From Natrinema saccharevitans (GTDB lineage Archaea; Halobacteriota; Halobacteria; Halobacteriales; Natrialbaceae), in the NCBI RefSeq assembly GCF_001953745.1, contig NZ_LWLN01000001.1:2480001-2544000 (forward strand): DNA of 64,000 nucleotides. The letters run 5' to 3'. The position numbers and the translations under genes were made by a program. The notes below the pieces were generated by a model. The model was not told where the DNA came from. It saw only the letters and a program-made list of their open reading frames with translations, and made no database searches. Below are positions 7,979 through 16,139 of the stretch, piece by piece; within the stretch, counting starts at the first letter, position 1, and every line of letters begins with the position of its first letter.

Positions 7979-8864
7979 ATGTCTGATAGCGACGACGAGC
8001 GGACCGTCTCCCGACGACGGCTCCTGCGGGATTCAGCCGGAACGGCCGCGCTCTCGGCCGTCGGCAGCGCTCGCGCCGACGACAGCGGTCGCGGGACCGA
8101 CCTCGCCCGACGGTTCGGGAGCGACTGTCCCGACGCGACGATCGAGCCCGGCACGGCCCACTGCGAGGGGACGAGCGCGGGGGGCAGTGCGGACTCATCC
8201 GGCGACGGTCGAGTTGCGGTCGGCGGTCACAGCGGCCCTCGAGATCCAGTACCCGGCCGTCGACGCGCTGCTCGAGGCGGGCTACAAACCGTACTTCGAA
8301 ACGCTCGAGACCGGCGACGACAGCTGGTCGCACTGGCTCAACCCGGCATTTATCGGCGACGACGACCTCCTGAACCCGGAGCGACCGGAATCGGTGCTGG
8401 TCGACAACGAGACGTGGCGCTCGATCGGCGTCATGTTCATCGCGACGCAGGACGGAGCGGCCGTCGACCCGCCGGCGGTGTACGGCGAGGACGCCGAGTT
8501 GTGTTCGCCGTGGCACGTCCACACCGGCCTCCCCGGGCGGTTCGCGTGGTGGTTCTACCGGCGGACCTACGAGGGGGCGGCCGCGGACGGCCACCTCGAG
8601 TTCCCCTGTCGAACCCCCTGTATGCACCACGTCTGTACCGTCGACCACCCCGAGAGCGTCTACGCCCACGACGCGCCGCCGCGGGAGTACCGCGACGTCG
8701 ACCCCGCCGACGAGCCGACGTTCGACACCGACGCGGTCCCCGGCGAGGACGACCTCGGCTGGGAGGCGCTCCCGGAGGACGTCGTTCCCGACGAACTGCC
8801 CGCCGACCTCGCCGCGGTCGATCCGTCCGGCTTCGACCCGTTCGGCATCGATCTCGGGCTGTAA
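7979..8864 (+). pseudogene. Tat-secreted haloarchaeal protein interrupted by a frameshift
   Basis: From ATG 7979 the protein begins with a Tat signal (SRRRLLRDSAGTAALSAVG) and runs about 68 codons to a run of six G at 8179-8184. The frame then switches to one ending at 8864. Removing one G gives a continuous protein of about 294 residues that joins HCEGTSAG to VRTHPATVELRSAV. The downstream part has the segments DSWSHWLNP, PESVLVDNE, APWHVH-like (SPWHVHTG) and PCMHHVCTVDHPESV. An internal GTG at 8187 could in principle restart translation, but the product would lack the export signal. A homopolymer sequencing error is also possible. The exported protein family is unnamed to me. Confidence 0.7.
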
Positions 8865-9039
8865 TCGTCTCGAGACGACTCTCCGACTCGAGAAGTCGTC
8901 GGAGTGGACGGTCCGGAGGGGGATCGAGCGCGCCGCGAGGCGGTCGCGGACGCGAGCCGTCACGGTGGCTTTGCCCGCGCCGACGATCACGTTCATCCGC
9001 CGGGAGACCGCTCGCGGAGCCGACGTGGACCGGGAGGAA

Positions 9040-10086
9040 TCAGCGGTCCTCGCCGTAGATCGCATCGAAGGGATCTTCGTCGGGGTCTTTCTGGGGGATG
9101 AACGGCCCGACCGACGCGGTCCGGCGGGTGACGGTCGCGGTCCGGAGGATGTAGGAGGCCAGCAGGGAAAGCGGCGAGAGGACGACGACGATCAGGACGG
9201 CGACGACGTAGGGGAGCGCAACGACGCTGAGACTCGGCCCGGCGAAGTCGGCGTAGAGGAGGCCGACGACGATCGCCGACAGGATCGACGGGACGCCGCA
9301 GTAGACCGTCAGCTGCGAGAACCGGGTGAGTTCCCGTTGCAGATAGGTCGTCTTGAACTGCTCGCGGGCCACCCTGAACAGTTTCAACGTGCCGATCAGG
9401 TCGTCGAACTGCTCTTTCGCCGTCGGCGACAGCGACTCGTCGTAGTCGTTGCGCAACTGGGTCGCGACGTACAGCTGCCAGGCTTCGTCGTAGTGGATCG
9501 CCGCCGACACGGCTGAGAAGGTACTAAAATCGGACTGCTCGAGCGTCTCGTCGACCCGGTCGGCCCGCTCCCTGACGCTGTTCGTGTACCGAACGACCGT
9601 CTCCCGGACCTCGTCGTCGTGATCGGCGACCCCGTCGGCGAGTTCGGCCGCGTCGCGTCGGATCGACTCGACGAGCAGTTCGAGGACGCTCGTGGGCGCG
9701 GTCGGCGTCGCGGGAACGGCCGCCTTTTCGGCGACGTCCTCGCGGAACGCCACGACGCTCTCGAATCGGTCGCGGGCCTTCCCCGCCGCGCCGAACTCCT
9801 GGGAGAGGATGAGCTGGTTGACCGAGACGACGAGCGTCACCAGCGAGAACGTGCCCGCGATCATGCCGCTTGCCACGCTCGTCACGGAACTCCCGTTGAC
9901 GAAGTTGATCACGCCGAGTTCGTACAGGCCGACGACGAGCGCGAAGACGACGATCGAGAGCAACGCCGCGACGGTCAACCGGTTCCCCCGAATCAGAACC
10001 CACTCGCGAAGCCGCGTCAACGGCCCCCCTCGGCCGTCCACGTCGGCCCCGTAGGACTCGAGCGTCTCGTCGGTCTCGGCGGACAT
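9040..10086 (-). CDS. Four-helix membrane protein with cytoplasmic helical domain (hypothetical)
   Basis: A 348-residue protein. Two N-terminal helices lie at about 37-60 and 70-95, including TVAALLSIVVFALVVGLYEL and GMIAGTFSLVTLVVSVNQLIL. A long soluble helical domain follows (about 100-260). Two more helices (PSILSAIVVGLLYADF; VVAVLIVVVLSPLSLLASY) precede a polar tail ending FDAIYGEDR. The architecture resembles bestrophin- or DUF2254-like channel-type membrane proteins, but I see no defining motif. ATG 10086 (MSAETDE) is chosen over 10134 because the extra residues are not acidic. Confidence 0.75.
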   Translation of the reverse strand: MSAETDETLESYGADVDGRGGPLTRLREWVLIRGNRLTVAALLSIVVFALVVGLYELGVINFVNGSSVTSVASGMIAGTFSLVTLVVSVNQLILSQEFGAAGKARDRFESVVAFREDVAEKAAVPATPTAPTSVLELLVESIRRDAAELADGVADHDDEVRETVVRYTNSVRERADRVDETLEQSDFSTFSAVSAAIHYDEAWQLYVATQLRNDYDESLSPTAKEQFDDLIGTLKLFRVAREQFKTTYLQRELTRFSQLTVYCGVPSILSAIVVGLLYADFAGPSLSVVALPYVVAVLIVVVLSPLSLLASYILRTATVTRRTASVGPFIPQKDPDEDPFDAIYGEDR

Positions 10087-10297
10087 GGAGTCACGTTCAA
10101 TCGACCCGAGGATAAGGGCCTGCGTTGCACACACCGCCGAGCGCCGTGTCGCACCCTCGAGCCGGGCGGGCCGGTCCGTGGTGGGACCCGAGCGGTCCGA
10201 GCGCCGTCGCTTCAGGGCCTACACTGAAATGCGTCGGCGATGTCCCCGAAGACATGCTCGGCACCGGAATCGACTCGCGGACGACGGGCAGGTCGCG

Positions 10298-10807
10298 ATG
10301 ACGCGCTCGGAGACGACGAGCAGACGGCGACTGCTCGCGTCGCTCGGCGTCGGAATGGCGACTGCGGCCGCCGGCTGCACCGGCAGCGACGCGCTCGGCG
10401 GTGATCCCAGCTACGAGAGCGGTAACGTCGGCCCGATAAACGCCAGCAACGCCTCGAGCAGGACCGCAAGCGAGATGTCCACGGCCTCGTCGCTGGCCCA
10501 ACAGCAACCGACCAACTCGGTGACGCCGCTCGATTCCCTCGAGTTGGTCGAACACGAGTTCGTCCTCGAGGACGGCTACCTCGGCTCGACGGTCCAAGGG
10601 GTCGTGACCAACACGGGATCGGACCGGCTCCAGACCGTCGAGGTCCGGACCCGGATCTACAACGCCGCCGGCAACCTCCTCGGTCGGTATTTCGCCAGCA
10701 CCGGCGACCTCGGGGCCGGCGACGCCTGGGAGTTTCAGGTCGTCGTCCTCGAGGCTCCCGGCGACGTGGCCGACTACGACATCACGGTGCTTGGAACCCC
10801 CTCGTGA
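10298..10807 (+). CDS. Tat-exported lipoprotein with FxLYD-like domain
   Basis: A 169-residue protein with a twin-arginine signal (SRRRLLASLGVGMATAAAGC) ending in a lipobox cysteine, so it is probably a lipid-anchored extracellular protein. After a Ser/Asn-rich linker, residues about 80-165 form a β-sandwich-like domain (VEHEFVLEDG; GVVTNTGSDRLQTVEVRTRIYN; WEFQVVVLEAPGDVADYDITV) typical of FxLYD domains. ATG 10298 places the twin arginines at residues 9-10. The upstream extension to 10085 is arginine-rich and rejected. Confidence 0.8.
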   Translation: MTRSETTSRRRLLASLGVGMATAAAGCTGSDALGGDPSYESGNVGPINASNASSRTASEMSTASSLAQQQPTNSVTPLDSLELVEHEFVLEDGYLGSTVQGVVTNTGSDRLQTVEVRTRIYNAAGNLLGRYFASTGDLGAGDAWEFQVVVLEAPGDVADYDITVLGTPS

Positions 10808-10858
10808 CCGGCGCTGGGACCGGCGACCGCGACCGTCGCTCCCCCGATCGCCGCGGTG

Positions 10859-11206
10859 TCAGTCCCGAGCCCCCTCGACCAGGTCGTCGGCGACGCCGTC
10901 GTGGACCGTGTCGGACTCGACGGCGAGCGCGTAGGCCGGCCGCCCCTTCCCCGTCGGCGACGTCTCCGCGGCCGGAACCTCTTCGACCAGTTCCTCCTCC
11001 TCGAGTCGGTAGAGCGATCGGATGACGTCGGCCTCGGAGATCGTCCCGACGACCTCCGTATCGACGCCCGAGAGCCGCTGTTTACAGTGTTGTCTCACGT
11101 TGTGGGTCTGGACCGGCGTCTCTCCCTCGCTGGCGAGGTCAGCGAGACCCAGCAAGACGGCCTGATTGGTCAGGGAAATCGATTCGAACCGCGAGGCGTT
11201 GCCCAT
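10859..11206 (-). CDS. Winged-helix DNA-binding protein (small, haloarchaeal)
   Basis: A 115-residue protein with a winged-helix profile: FESISLTNQAVLLGLADLASEGETPVQTHNVRQHC, then ISEADVIRSLYRLEEEELVEEV and a wing-like SPTGKGRPAYALAV. Similar short proteins occur across haloarchaea. The lack of a ligand-binding domain points to a simple repressor or a component of a larger complex. It is transcribed away from the pspA promoter region and 52 bases from the end of the convergent lipoprotein gene. No operator is identified. Confidence 0.75.
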   Translation of the reverse strand: MGNASRFESISLTNQAVLLGLADLASEGETPVQTHNVRQHCKQRLSGVDTEVVGTISEADVIRSLYRLEEEELVEEVPAAETSPTGKGRPAYALAVESDTVHDGVADDLVEGARD

Positions 11207-11317
11207 ACCGGTCTTTGATCGTGAACGATGGTAACAGTTTCTCCCGACTACAGCAGCGGAGATCGAGCGTCGGCTCGAGACGCTCGCGGTCGCGGTACCG
11301 CTGTGACTCCCCGTTGC

Positions 11318-12148
11318 TCAAGTGCTCTCTTCGTCCTGCAGCTCCGCGAGTTCGGCCTCGACCTCGTCCCGGTCCTCGCCTTCGAGGTCGGTCAGCTCCG
11401 CCTCGTCGATCTCGCTGGCCGCCTCGGCCTCCGAATCGGTGTCGGACTCGTCGGCCCCCACGTCGGACTTCAGCGTCTCGAGTTCGGCCTCGACGCCGCT
11501 GTCGGTCGAGAGCTGCTCGAGTTCGCGGTCGATGTTGTCTTTGTCAGAGAGGACGTCGTCGAACGCGCCCGACTCGTGGAGTTCGTCCATCGCGGCGGCC
11601 CGGGCCTCCATGTCCTCGGTCTGCTCCTCGGCGCGTTCGATGGCGCGGCCGACGTCCTCGAACTCCTCGCCGGTCGCGGTCATGGCCTCCGAGACCGTGG
11701 AACTGGCCTTGGCGGCCTCGTGGCGGGCCTTCATCGTCTCCTTCTTGGTGCGGAACTCCTCGATGCGGCTCTGGAGTTCGTTCTTCTGGTCGATCAGCCG
11801 GTCCTGCTGGTTCTGCAGGTCCGAGATCTGGCGCTCCAAGTCCTCGATCTGGTTCATCTTCGTCTTCTTCTTCTCTAAGGCGCGTCGCGCCAGGTCCTCC
11901 CGACCCTGCTGGACCGCCGTCCGTGCCTGATCGTTGTGTTTCTCGACGTTCTCCTCGAGGCGGCGCTTTTGCATCTCGAGGCGCTTTTTCTGCGTGGTGA
12001 GATCGGCGATGCCGCGTTTGACCTGCTGGAGCTGGTCGCGCATCTGCTCGTAGGAGTAGTCGAGCGTCTCGGTCGGATCCTCGGCCCGGTTGAGTACCGA
12101 GTTGAGTTTCGACCGGATGACGTAGGAAGCCCGAGAGAGGATGCCCAT
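11318..12148 (-). CDS. pspA: PspA/IM30 family membrane-stress protein
   Basis: A 276-residue almost entirely α-helical protein. It starts with the amphipathic MGILSRASYVIRSKLNSVLN helix that binds membranes and continues EDPTETLDYSYEQMRDQL, a family hallmark. The long central coiled coil is rich in Gln, Arg and Glu (residues about 35-190). The tail from about residue 215 is extremely acidic, longer than in bacterial PspA and typical of halophiles. The family assembles into ESCRT-III-like rods that protect membranes. A TATA-like element (TTTTTAAGG on the coding strand, about 12172-12180) sits 29 bases upstream, implying leaderless transcription. Confidence 0.93.
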   Translation of the reverse strand: MGILSRASYVIRSKLNSVLNRAEDPTETLDYSYEQMRDQLQQVKRGIADLTTQKKRLEMQKRRLEENVEKHNDQARTAVQQGREDLARRALEKKKTKMNQIEDLERQISDLQNQQDRLIDQKNELQSRIEEFRTKKETMKARHEAAKASSTVSEAMTATGEEFEDVGRAIERAEEQTEDMEARAAAMDELHESGAFDDVLSDKDNIDRELEQLSTDSGVEAELETLKSDVGADESDTDSEAEAASEIDEAELTDLEGEDRDEVEAELAELQDEEST

Positions 12149-12247
12149 ACTCGCTACGTATTGCTCGCGGGCCTTAAAAATGTCACTTCAGGAATATCCA
12201 ATGTTGGCGAGCGCGGGCTCGGCGTCGCCGGCGACACGCGCCGCGAG

Positions 12248-13117
12248 CTATCGGTCGATATCGACCGAACTGACGGCGAGTGAGTCGTCGACGACGATCG
12301 TCGCCGTCCCCGCGTCGCCCTCGACCGCGAGCGCGAACCGGGCCGGATCCCGGGACTCGACCCTGGTCGTCGGCGCGGGGAGTTCCCAGTCCGGGCGCTC
12401 GAGGTCGATCCCGACGTCGGTAAGGGCCGCGGCGACGCGACCGTCACGGAGCAGCGCCGAGAGCGGGTCCACGCCGACGAGGAACGTACAGGTGTCACAC
12501 GTGATCTCGACGATGTCGTCGCCCGCCTCGCTCTCGAGGCGCGGGTCGACGGTCGTCGTCCCGGCACAGAAGGGACACTGGCCGGTGCGGGCCAGCCCGA
12601 CGTGAAAGCGGGCGCGGCGCGCGGTTTCGCGCGCGACGGCGTCCGCGCTCCGCCCCGCGAAGCCGTTCGTCGGGAACGGGTACGTGAAGCCGGGCCACGC
12701 CTCGCAGTCCGGACACGCGACGGTGACGAACCCCCGTTCGTACCGCAGGACCGCCCCCGCGCCACACTGCGGGCACTCGGAGTCGATCGGCGACGGTTCG
12801 GACGGCGTCCGACCCGCGGCCCCTTCGGCCGGCCGGTGAGCGAGGACGGCCCGGTACAGCGCCGTCACGGCCGCCGTCGGGACGTAGCCGTCCTCGACCT
12901 CGCGGACGTAGACCCCCCGGAGCTTGTCGAGGTGGTAGTTGAATTTCCCGCTGTCGCGCATGCCCACCGCGTCCATCAGCTCCGCGTACGACCGCGGCTC
13001 CGTGTAGACCGCGTGCCAGTCCTCGAGCAAGGCGAGCAGGATCTCGAGGCGGATCTCGTGACCGAGCAGGGAGAACGCGTCCCGAACCGCGGCCGCCGAC
13101 TCGTCGTCCGGACGCAT
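12248..13117 (-). CDS. ArsR-like HTH regulator with zinc-ribbon C-terminal domain
   Basis: A 289-residue protein. An N-terminal winged helix (VRDAFSLLGHEIRLEILLALL; YAELMDAVGMRDSGKFNYHLDKL) is followed by two cysteine-knuckle pairs, CPQCGAGA with CPDCEA and CPFCAG with CDTC. These make zinc ribbons likely in the effector domain. The start at ATG 13117 (MRPDDES) gives a compact N-terminus; an in-frame ATG at 13189 would add an uncharacteristic Gly/Thr-rich extension. It is divergent from the M23 peptidase, 123 bases apart, which could be its target; that is inference from position only. Confidence 0.82.
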   Translation of the reverse strand: MRPDDESAAAVRDAFSLLGHEIRLEILLALLEDWHAVYTEPRSYAELMDAVGMRDSGKFNYHLDKLRGVYVREVEDGYVPTAAVTALYRAVLAHRPAEGAAGRTPSEPSPIDSECPQCGAGAVLRYERGFVTVACPDCEAWPGFTYPFPTNGFAGRSADAVARETARRARFHVGLARTGQCPFCAGTTTVDPRLESEAGDDIVEITCDTCTFLVGVDPLSALLRDGRVAAALTDVGIDLERPDWELPAPTTRVESRDPARFALAVEGDAGTATIVVDDSLAVSSVDIDR

Positions 13118-13240
13118 GGTTCCCCGTTGTCTCGACACCGCATTGACCGTTCCGGTTGCGCCACCGGTCCCCGTGACAACCCCACTCATGAACTCCACTT
13201 CACAAAGCGATTACGTGTTCCCGTCACCATCGTTACTCCC

Positions 13241-14761
13241 ATGATCGAACGGATTCACACCGCCGAATCGACGACGATCGCCGCGCGCGTTCGGCGTCGC
13301 CTGCGGTCCTTCGAACCGCTGTATCTGGCCCTGCTCGGCCTGCTTGCGGTTCCCAGCTACGTCGTCGACTCGCTGGCCGTCCTCGAGGTCTTCGAGGTCT
13401 TTTTCCTCTTTTTTCTCTGGCCGCTCGTCTCGCCGCTGCTTGATCTGGCGCTGCGACGGGGAACGGACGAGAGGCGCGAGGAGCCGACCGACTGGATTCA
13501 CATGGGGAACTGGCGGGAGTACGCGGCGTGGTTCCTGACGATGCCGCTGACGTTTCTCAACCCGCTCGTGCTGGCCCAGGACCTCTCGCAGTGGTTCGGG
13601 ACCGGCGTCGCGTACGTTCGCCACCGCGGATCGTTTCCCGACGTCGACAGCGACGATCAGCGGGTGTCCTACCGGCTGCCGTTCGACGGCACCTGGACCG
13701 TCGTCAACGGGAGCTACGACCACGACTACTCCCACTCGTGGCTCCCGGCCACCCAGCGATACGCCTACGACTTTGTGATCACCGACGCGGACGGCCGGAC
13801 CTCCCCCGCCGGCTCCGGATCGGCGGTGGGCTCGTACTACTGCTACGACGAGCCGATCCTCGCTCCCGCCGACGGCGTCGTGGTCGACGTCTTCGACACT
13901 GACTTCGAGTCGCCCCGCGGCGGCGGCCTCTCCCATCCGCTGAAACGGGACATCCGGGGGAGCTACGTCGTGATCCAGCACGCTCCCGACGAGTACAGCT
14001 GTCTCGCGCATCTGGTCCCCGGCAGCGCGGCGGTCGCCCTCGGGGACCGCGTCGAGCGGGGCCAAGAGATCGGCCGCTGTGGCCACTCCGGGAACTCCTC
14101 GGAGCCGCACCTCCACTTCCAGCTGCAGGATCACCCCCGGTTCGAACTCGCGGCGGGGCTCCCGATCGCCTTCGACGCCGTCGACGCCGAGTGGCCGGGC
14201 GCTCGAGCGGACATCGACGAGCCACGCCCCGACGGGACCGGGGACGCCACCGACGACGGCCGCACGTACCTCAGCGCCGGCCAGCGCGTCGCCCCCCTCG
14301 AGCCGGCCGACACGGCCCCGAGTCCGGATCGGAGCGACGCGGTCGAAAACGACGCGGCGCGGCCGGCCGCCGGGAGCGGCGGGCGACTCGCCGCGGTGCA
14401 ACGCGCCGCGTTCGGGACCTGCGTCGGCGGCGCCGTCGCCGTCTTGGGGCCGATCGTCGTTTCACGGGCCGCCGTCGCGCTCCTGCTGGTCGCCGGGGTC
14501 GCGCTCGCGGCGGGCTGGCACGGCTGGGTCGCGGTCCGCCGGACAGCCGAGCGCCGTCCCGGCGGCCTCGGCATTGCGGTCGGCCTCGGACTCGTCGCCG
14601 CGGCCGTCCGGGCCACCGGGGCCGGCACGCCCCTCGAGGTCGGCACCCAGACGCTCGGCGCTCTCGCCATCCTCGGCGGCTTCGTCGCCTACGCCGCCCT
14701 CGGCGAGTTCGAACGGTACTGCCTGCGCGAGTCGTTCCCCGCTTTGCGGATCCGGCCCTGA
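13241..14761 (+). CDS. Membrane-embedded M23 (LytM-type) metallopeptidase-like protein
   Basis: A 506-residue protein. N-terminal hydrophobic helices (LYLALLGLLAVPSYVVDSLAV; VFFLFFLWPLVSPLLDLAL) are followed by an M23 domain. Zinc-site candidates are a His/Asp pair in SHSWLPATQRYAYDF and the H-x-H in EPHLHFQL, with the helper motif DGVVVDVFD. The C-terminal third holds about four more hydrophobic helices (VAVLGPIVVSRAAVALLLVAG and later ones). M23 enzymes usually cut Gly-Gly or peptidoglycan cross-links, and haloarchaea lack murein, so the substrate here is unknown. It is divergent from an ArsR-like regulator and followed 72 bases later by an α/β hydrolase. Confidence 0.85.
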   Translation: MIERIHTAESTTIAARVRRRLRSFEPLYLALLGLLAVPSYVVDSLAVLEVFEVFFLFFLWPLVSPLLDLALRRGTDERREEPTDWIHMGNWREYAAWFLTMPLTFLNPLVLAQDLSQWFGTGVAYVRHRGSFPDVDSDDQRVSYRLPFDGTWTVVNGSYDHDYSHSWLPATQRYAYDFVITDADGRTSPAGSGSAVGSYYCYDEPILAPADGVVVDVFDTDFESPRGGGLSHPLKRDIRGSYVVIQHAPDEYSCLAHLVPGSAAVALGDRVERGQEIGRCGHSGNSSEPHLHFQLQDHPRFELAAGLPIAFDAVDAEWPGARADIDEPRPDGTGDATDDGRTYLSAGQRVAPLEPADTAPSPDRSDAVENDAARPAAGSGGRLAAVQRAAFGTCVGGAVAVLGPIVVSRAAVALLLVAGVALAAGWHGWVAVRRTAERRPGGLGIAVGLGLVAAAVRATGAGTPLEVGTQTLGALAILGGFVAYAALGEFERYCLRESFPALRIRP

Positions 14762-14833
14762 ACGGTCGAACCACCGGCTCGAGGCCGCCGTCGACGCCGG
14801 GGATTGATTAGCGCCGGTTCGGAACAACCCGCC

Positions 14834-15457
14834 ATGAGCGACGTGTTGGTCCCGGGCGGTCGCGACGTCCGGGGCACGCTCGAGGAACCGCCAGCGGAAC
14901 CGCGGGCGATCGTCGTCGCCTGCTCGCCCCATCCACAGCAGGGCGGCTCGCGCAGCGACGGGCGACTCCGCGCGGTCTCGGACGCACTCGTCGAGGCCGG
15001 GATCGCCTGCCTGCGGTTCGATTACGGCGCGTGGGACGAGGGCGACGGCGAGCGGAAAGACGTCCGCAACGCCGTCCGGTGGGCCCGCGAGGAGTACGGC
15101 GGCGGCGACGGCGACGATCTCCCGGTCGGCCTCTTCGGCTACAGCTTCGGCGCGTCGCTGGCGCTGCTCGCCGCGGCCGAGGCCGATCCCGACGCCGTCG
15201 CCGTCCTCGCGCCGACCGCGCGACTCGCCGACGACCTCGACGCGCTCGCGGCGCTGGACCGGATCGAGCGCCCGGTTCACGTCCTCTACGGCGAGCGCGA
15301 CACCACCGTCGACTGGGAGTCGGTCGTGGAACGGGCGCGGGAACGCGGCGACGAGACCACGTCGCTGCCCGCCGACCACTTCTTCCTCGGCACGCGCGAC
15401 GAGATCGCGACCACCGTTCGGTCGTTCTTCGAGCGGACGCTGCTCGAGGCGGCCTGA
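14834..15457 (+). CDS. Alpha/beta hydrolase
   Basis: A 207-residue protein with the α/β hydrolase fold. The nucleophile elbow is GYSFGAS (Ser), a likely acid follows in the YGERDTTVDWES segment, and the late His is in PADHFFLG. Near the N-terminus SPHPQQGGSRSDGRL resembles the HPHPQ-type motif of the DUF4153/YfhR-like dienelactone hydrolase relatives. It is short for the family, consistent with a minimal cytosolic esterase. The substrate is unknown. ATG 14834 follows the M23 gene by 72 bases and may be co-transcribed. Confidence 0.85.
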   Translation: MSDVLVPGGRDVRGTLEEPPAEPRAIVVACSPHPQQGGSRSDGRLRAVSDALVEAGIACLRFDYGAWDEGDGERKDVRNAVRWAREEYGGGDGDDLPVGLFGYSFGASLALLAAAEADPDAVAVLAPTARLADDLDALAALDRIERPVHVLYGERDTTVDWESVVERARERGDETTSLPADHFFLGTRDEIATTVRSFFERTLLEAA

Positions 15458-15676
15458 CGGGTGGAATCGAAAGCGGCTCGTGAGATTCCGGCGAGACGTA
15501 CGGGCGTCGGACGATCGCGAGAGGTCGTGATATCCCCGCTTCTCGGCAGAAACGGCGCGCCCGAGACGGGATGCGAGCGCATCACCGAGTGATGACCGAC
15601 GTCGAGGTTCGGCCGACGGTCTCAACGGGTAGGATCCGACGGAAGGTTCATTCGTCTACACTTCCCAACGTCTCAT

Positions 15677-15964
15677 ATGGACAGTTCGAAATGCCGCAGA
15701 TTCGGATCGCTATGGATGATCGGACAGGGACTGCTGACCGCACTCGTCCCACAGCTCTGCGTACGGATGATGAAGCGAATGATCGGGAATAACTTCGAGA
15801 ACGCGGAGACGCTCAGTGCGAAACCAGCGTACCTCCGACAGCTTCGGGCACTCGGGATCGGCCTGGCTGCCGCCGGGATCGCCGGCTTCGCCATGGAACG
15901 GGTCGCTTCCGAACCGGACGGGGCGAGCGACTCCGACGAACTCGAGGGCGCCACGGAAGCGTGA
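15677..15964 (+). CDS. Small membrane protein conserved in haloarchaea (hypothetical)
   Basis: A 95-residue protein. It starts with a hydrophobic segment (GSLWMIGQGLLTALVPQLCV), then MKRMIGNNFENAETLSAKPAYLRQLRALG and a second hydrophobic helix (IGLAAAGIAGFAMERVA), ending in a short acidic tail. The pattern is familiar from uncharacterised haloarchaeal proteins. It stands alone, with 219 bases of sequence without a gene on its left. The function is unknown. Confidence 0.65.
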   Translation: MDSSKCRRFGSLWMIGQGLLTALVPQLCVRMMKRMIGNNFENAETLSAKPAYLRQLRALGIGLAAAGIAGFAMERVASEPDGASDSDELEGATEA

Positions 15965-16139
15965 CCTTCCCCGGCGACGACTGACGCGGACCACTGTCAG
16001 TCGGTGCGATGCGACCGCAAGACGGGCCGCGACTGTGCCGGGACCGCGGTACAGGAGATCGTACGAGCGAGTCGTGCTTGATCCCCCACACGGCGCTCCG
16101 CACCGACTCTACAATCGGGTGAAATCCGATAGTAGTCGG

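Noticed and set aside
7746-9065. A long minus-strand open frame of about 439 codons opposite the epimerase and Tat protein genes
   Set aside because: It is antisense to well-supported genes, rich in Arg and Ser, and lacks any domain; such frames are common in high-GC sequence. Only the ~43-codon kinase-like start is kept as a possible relic.
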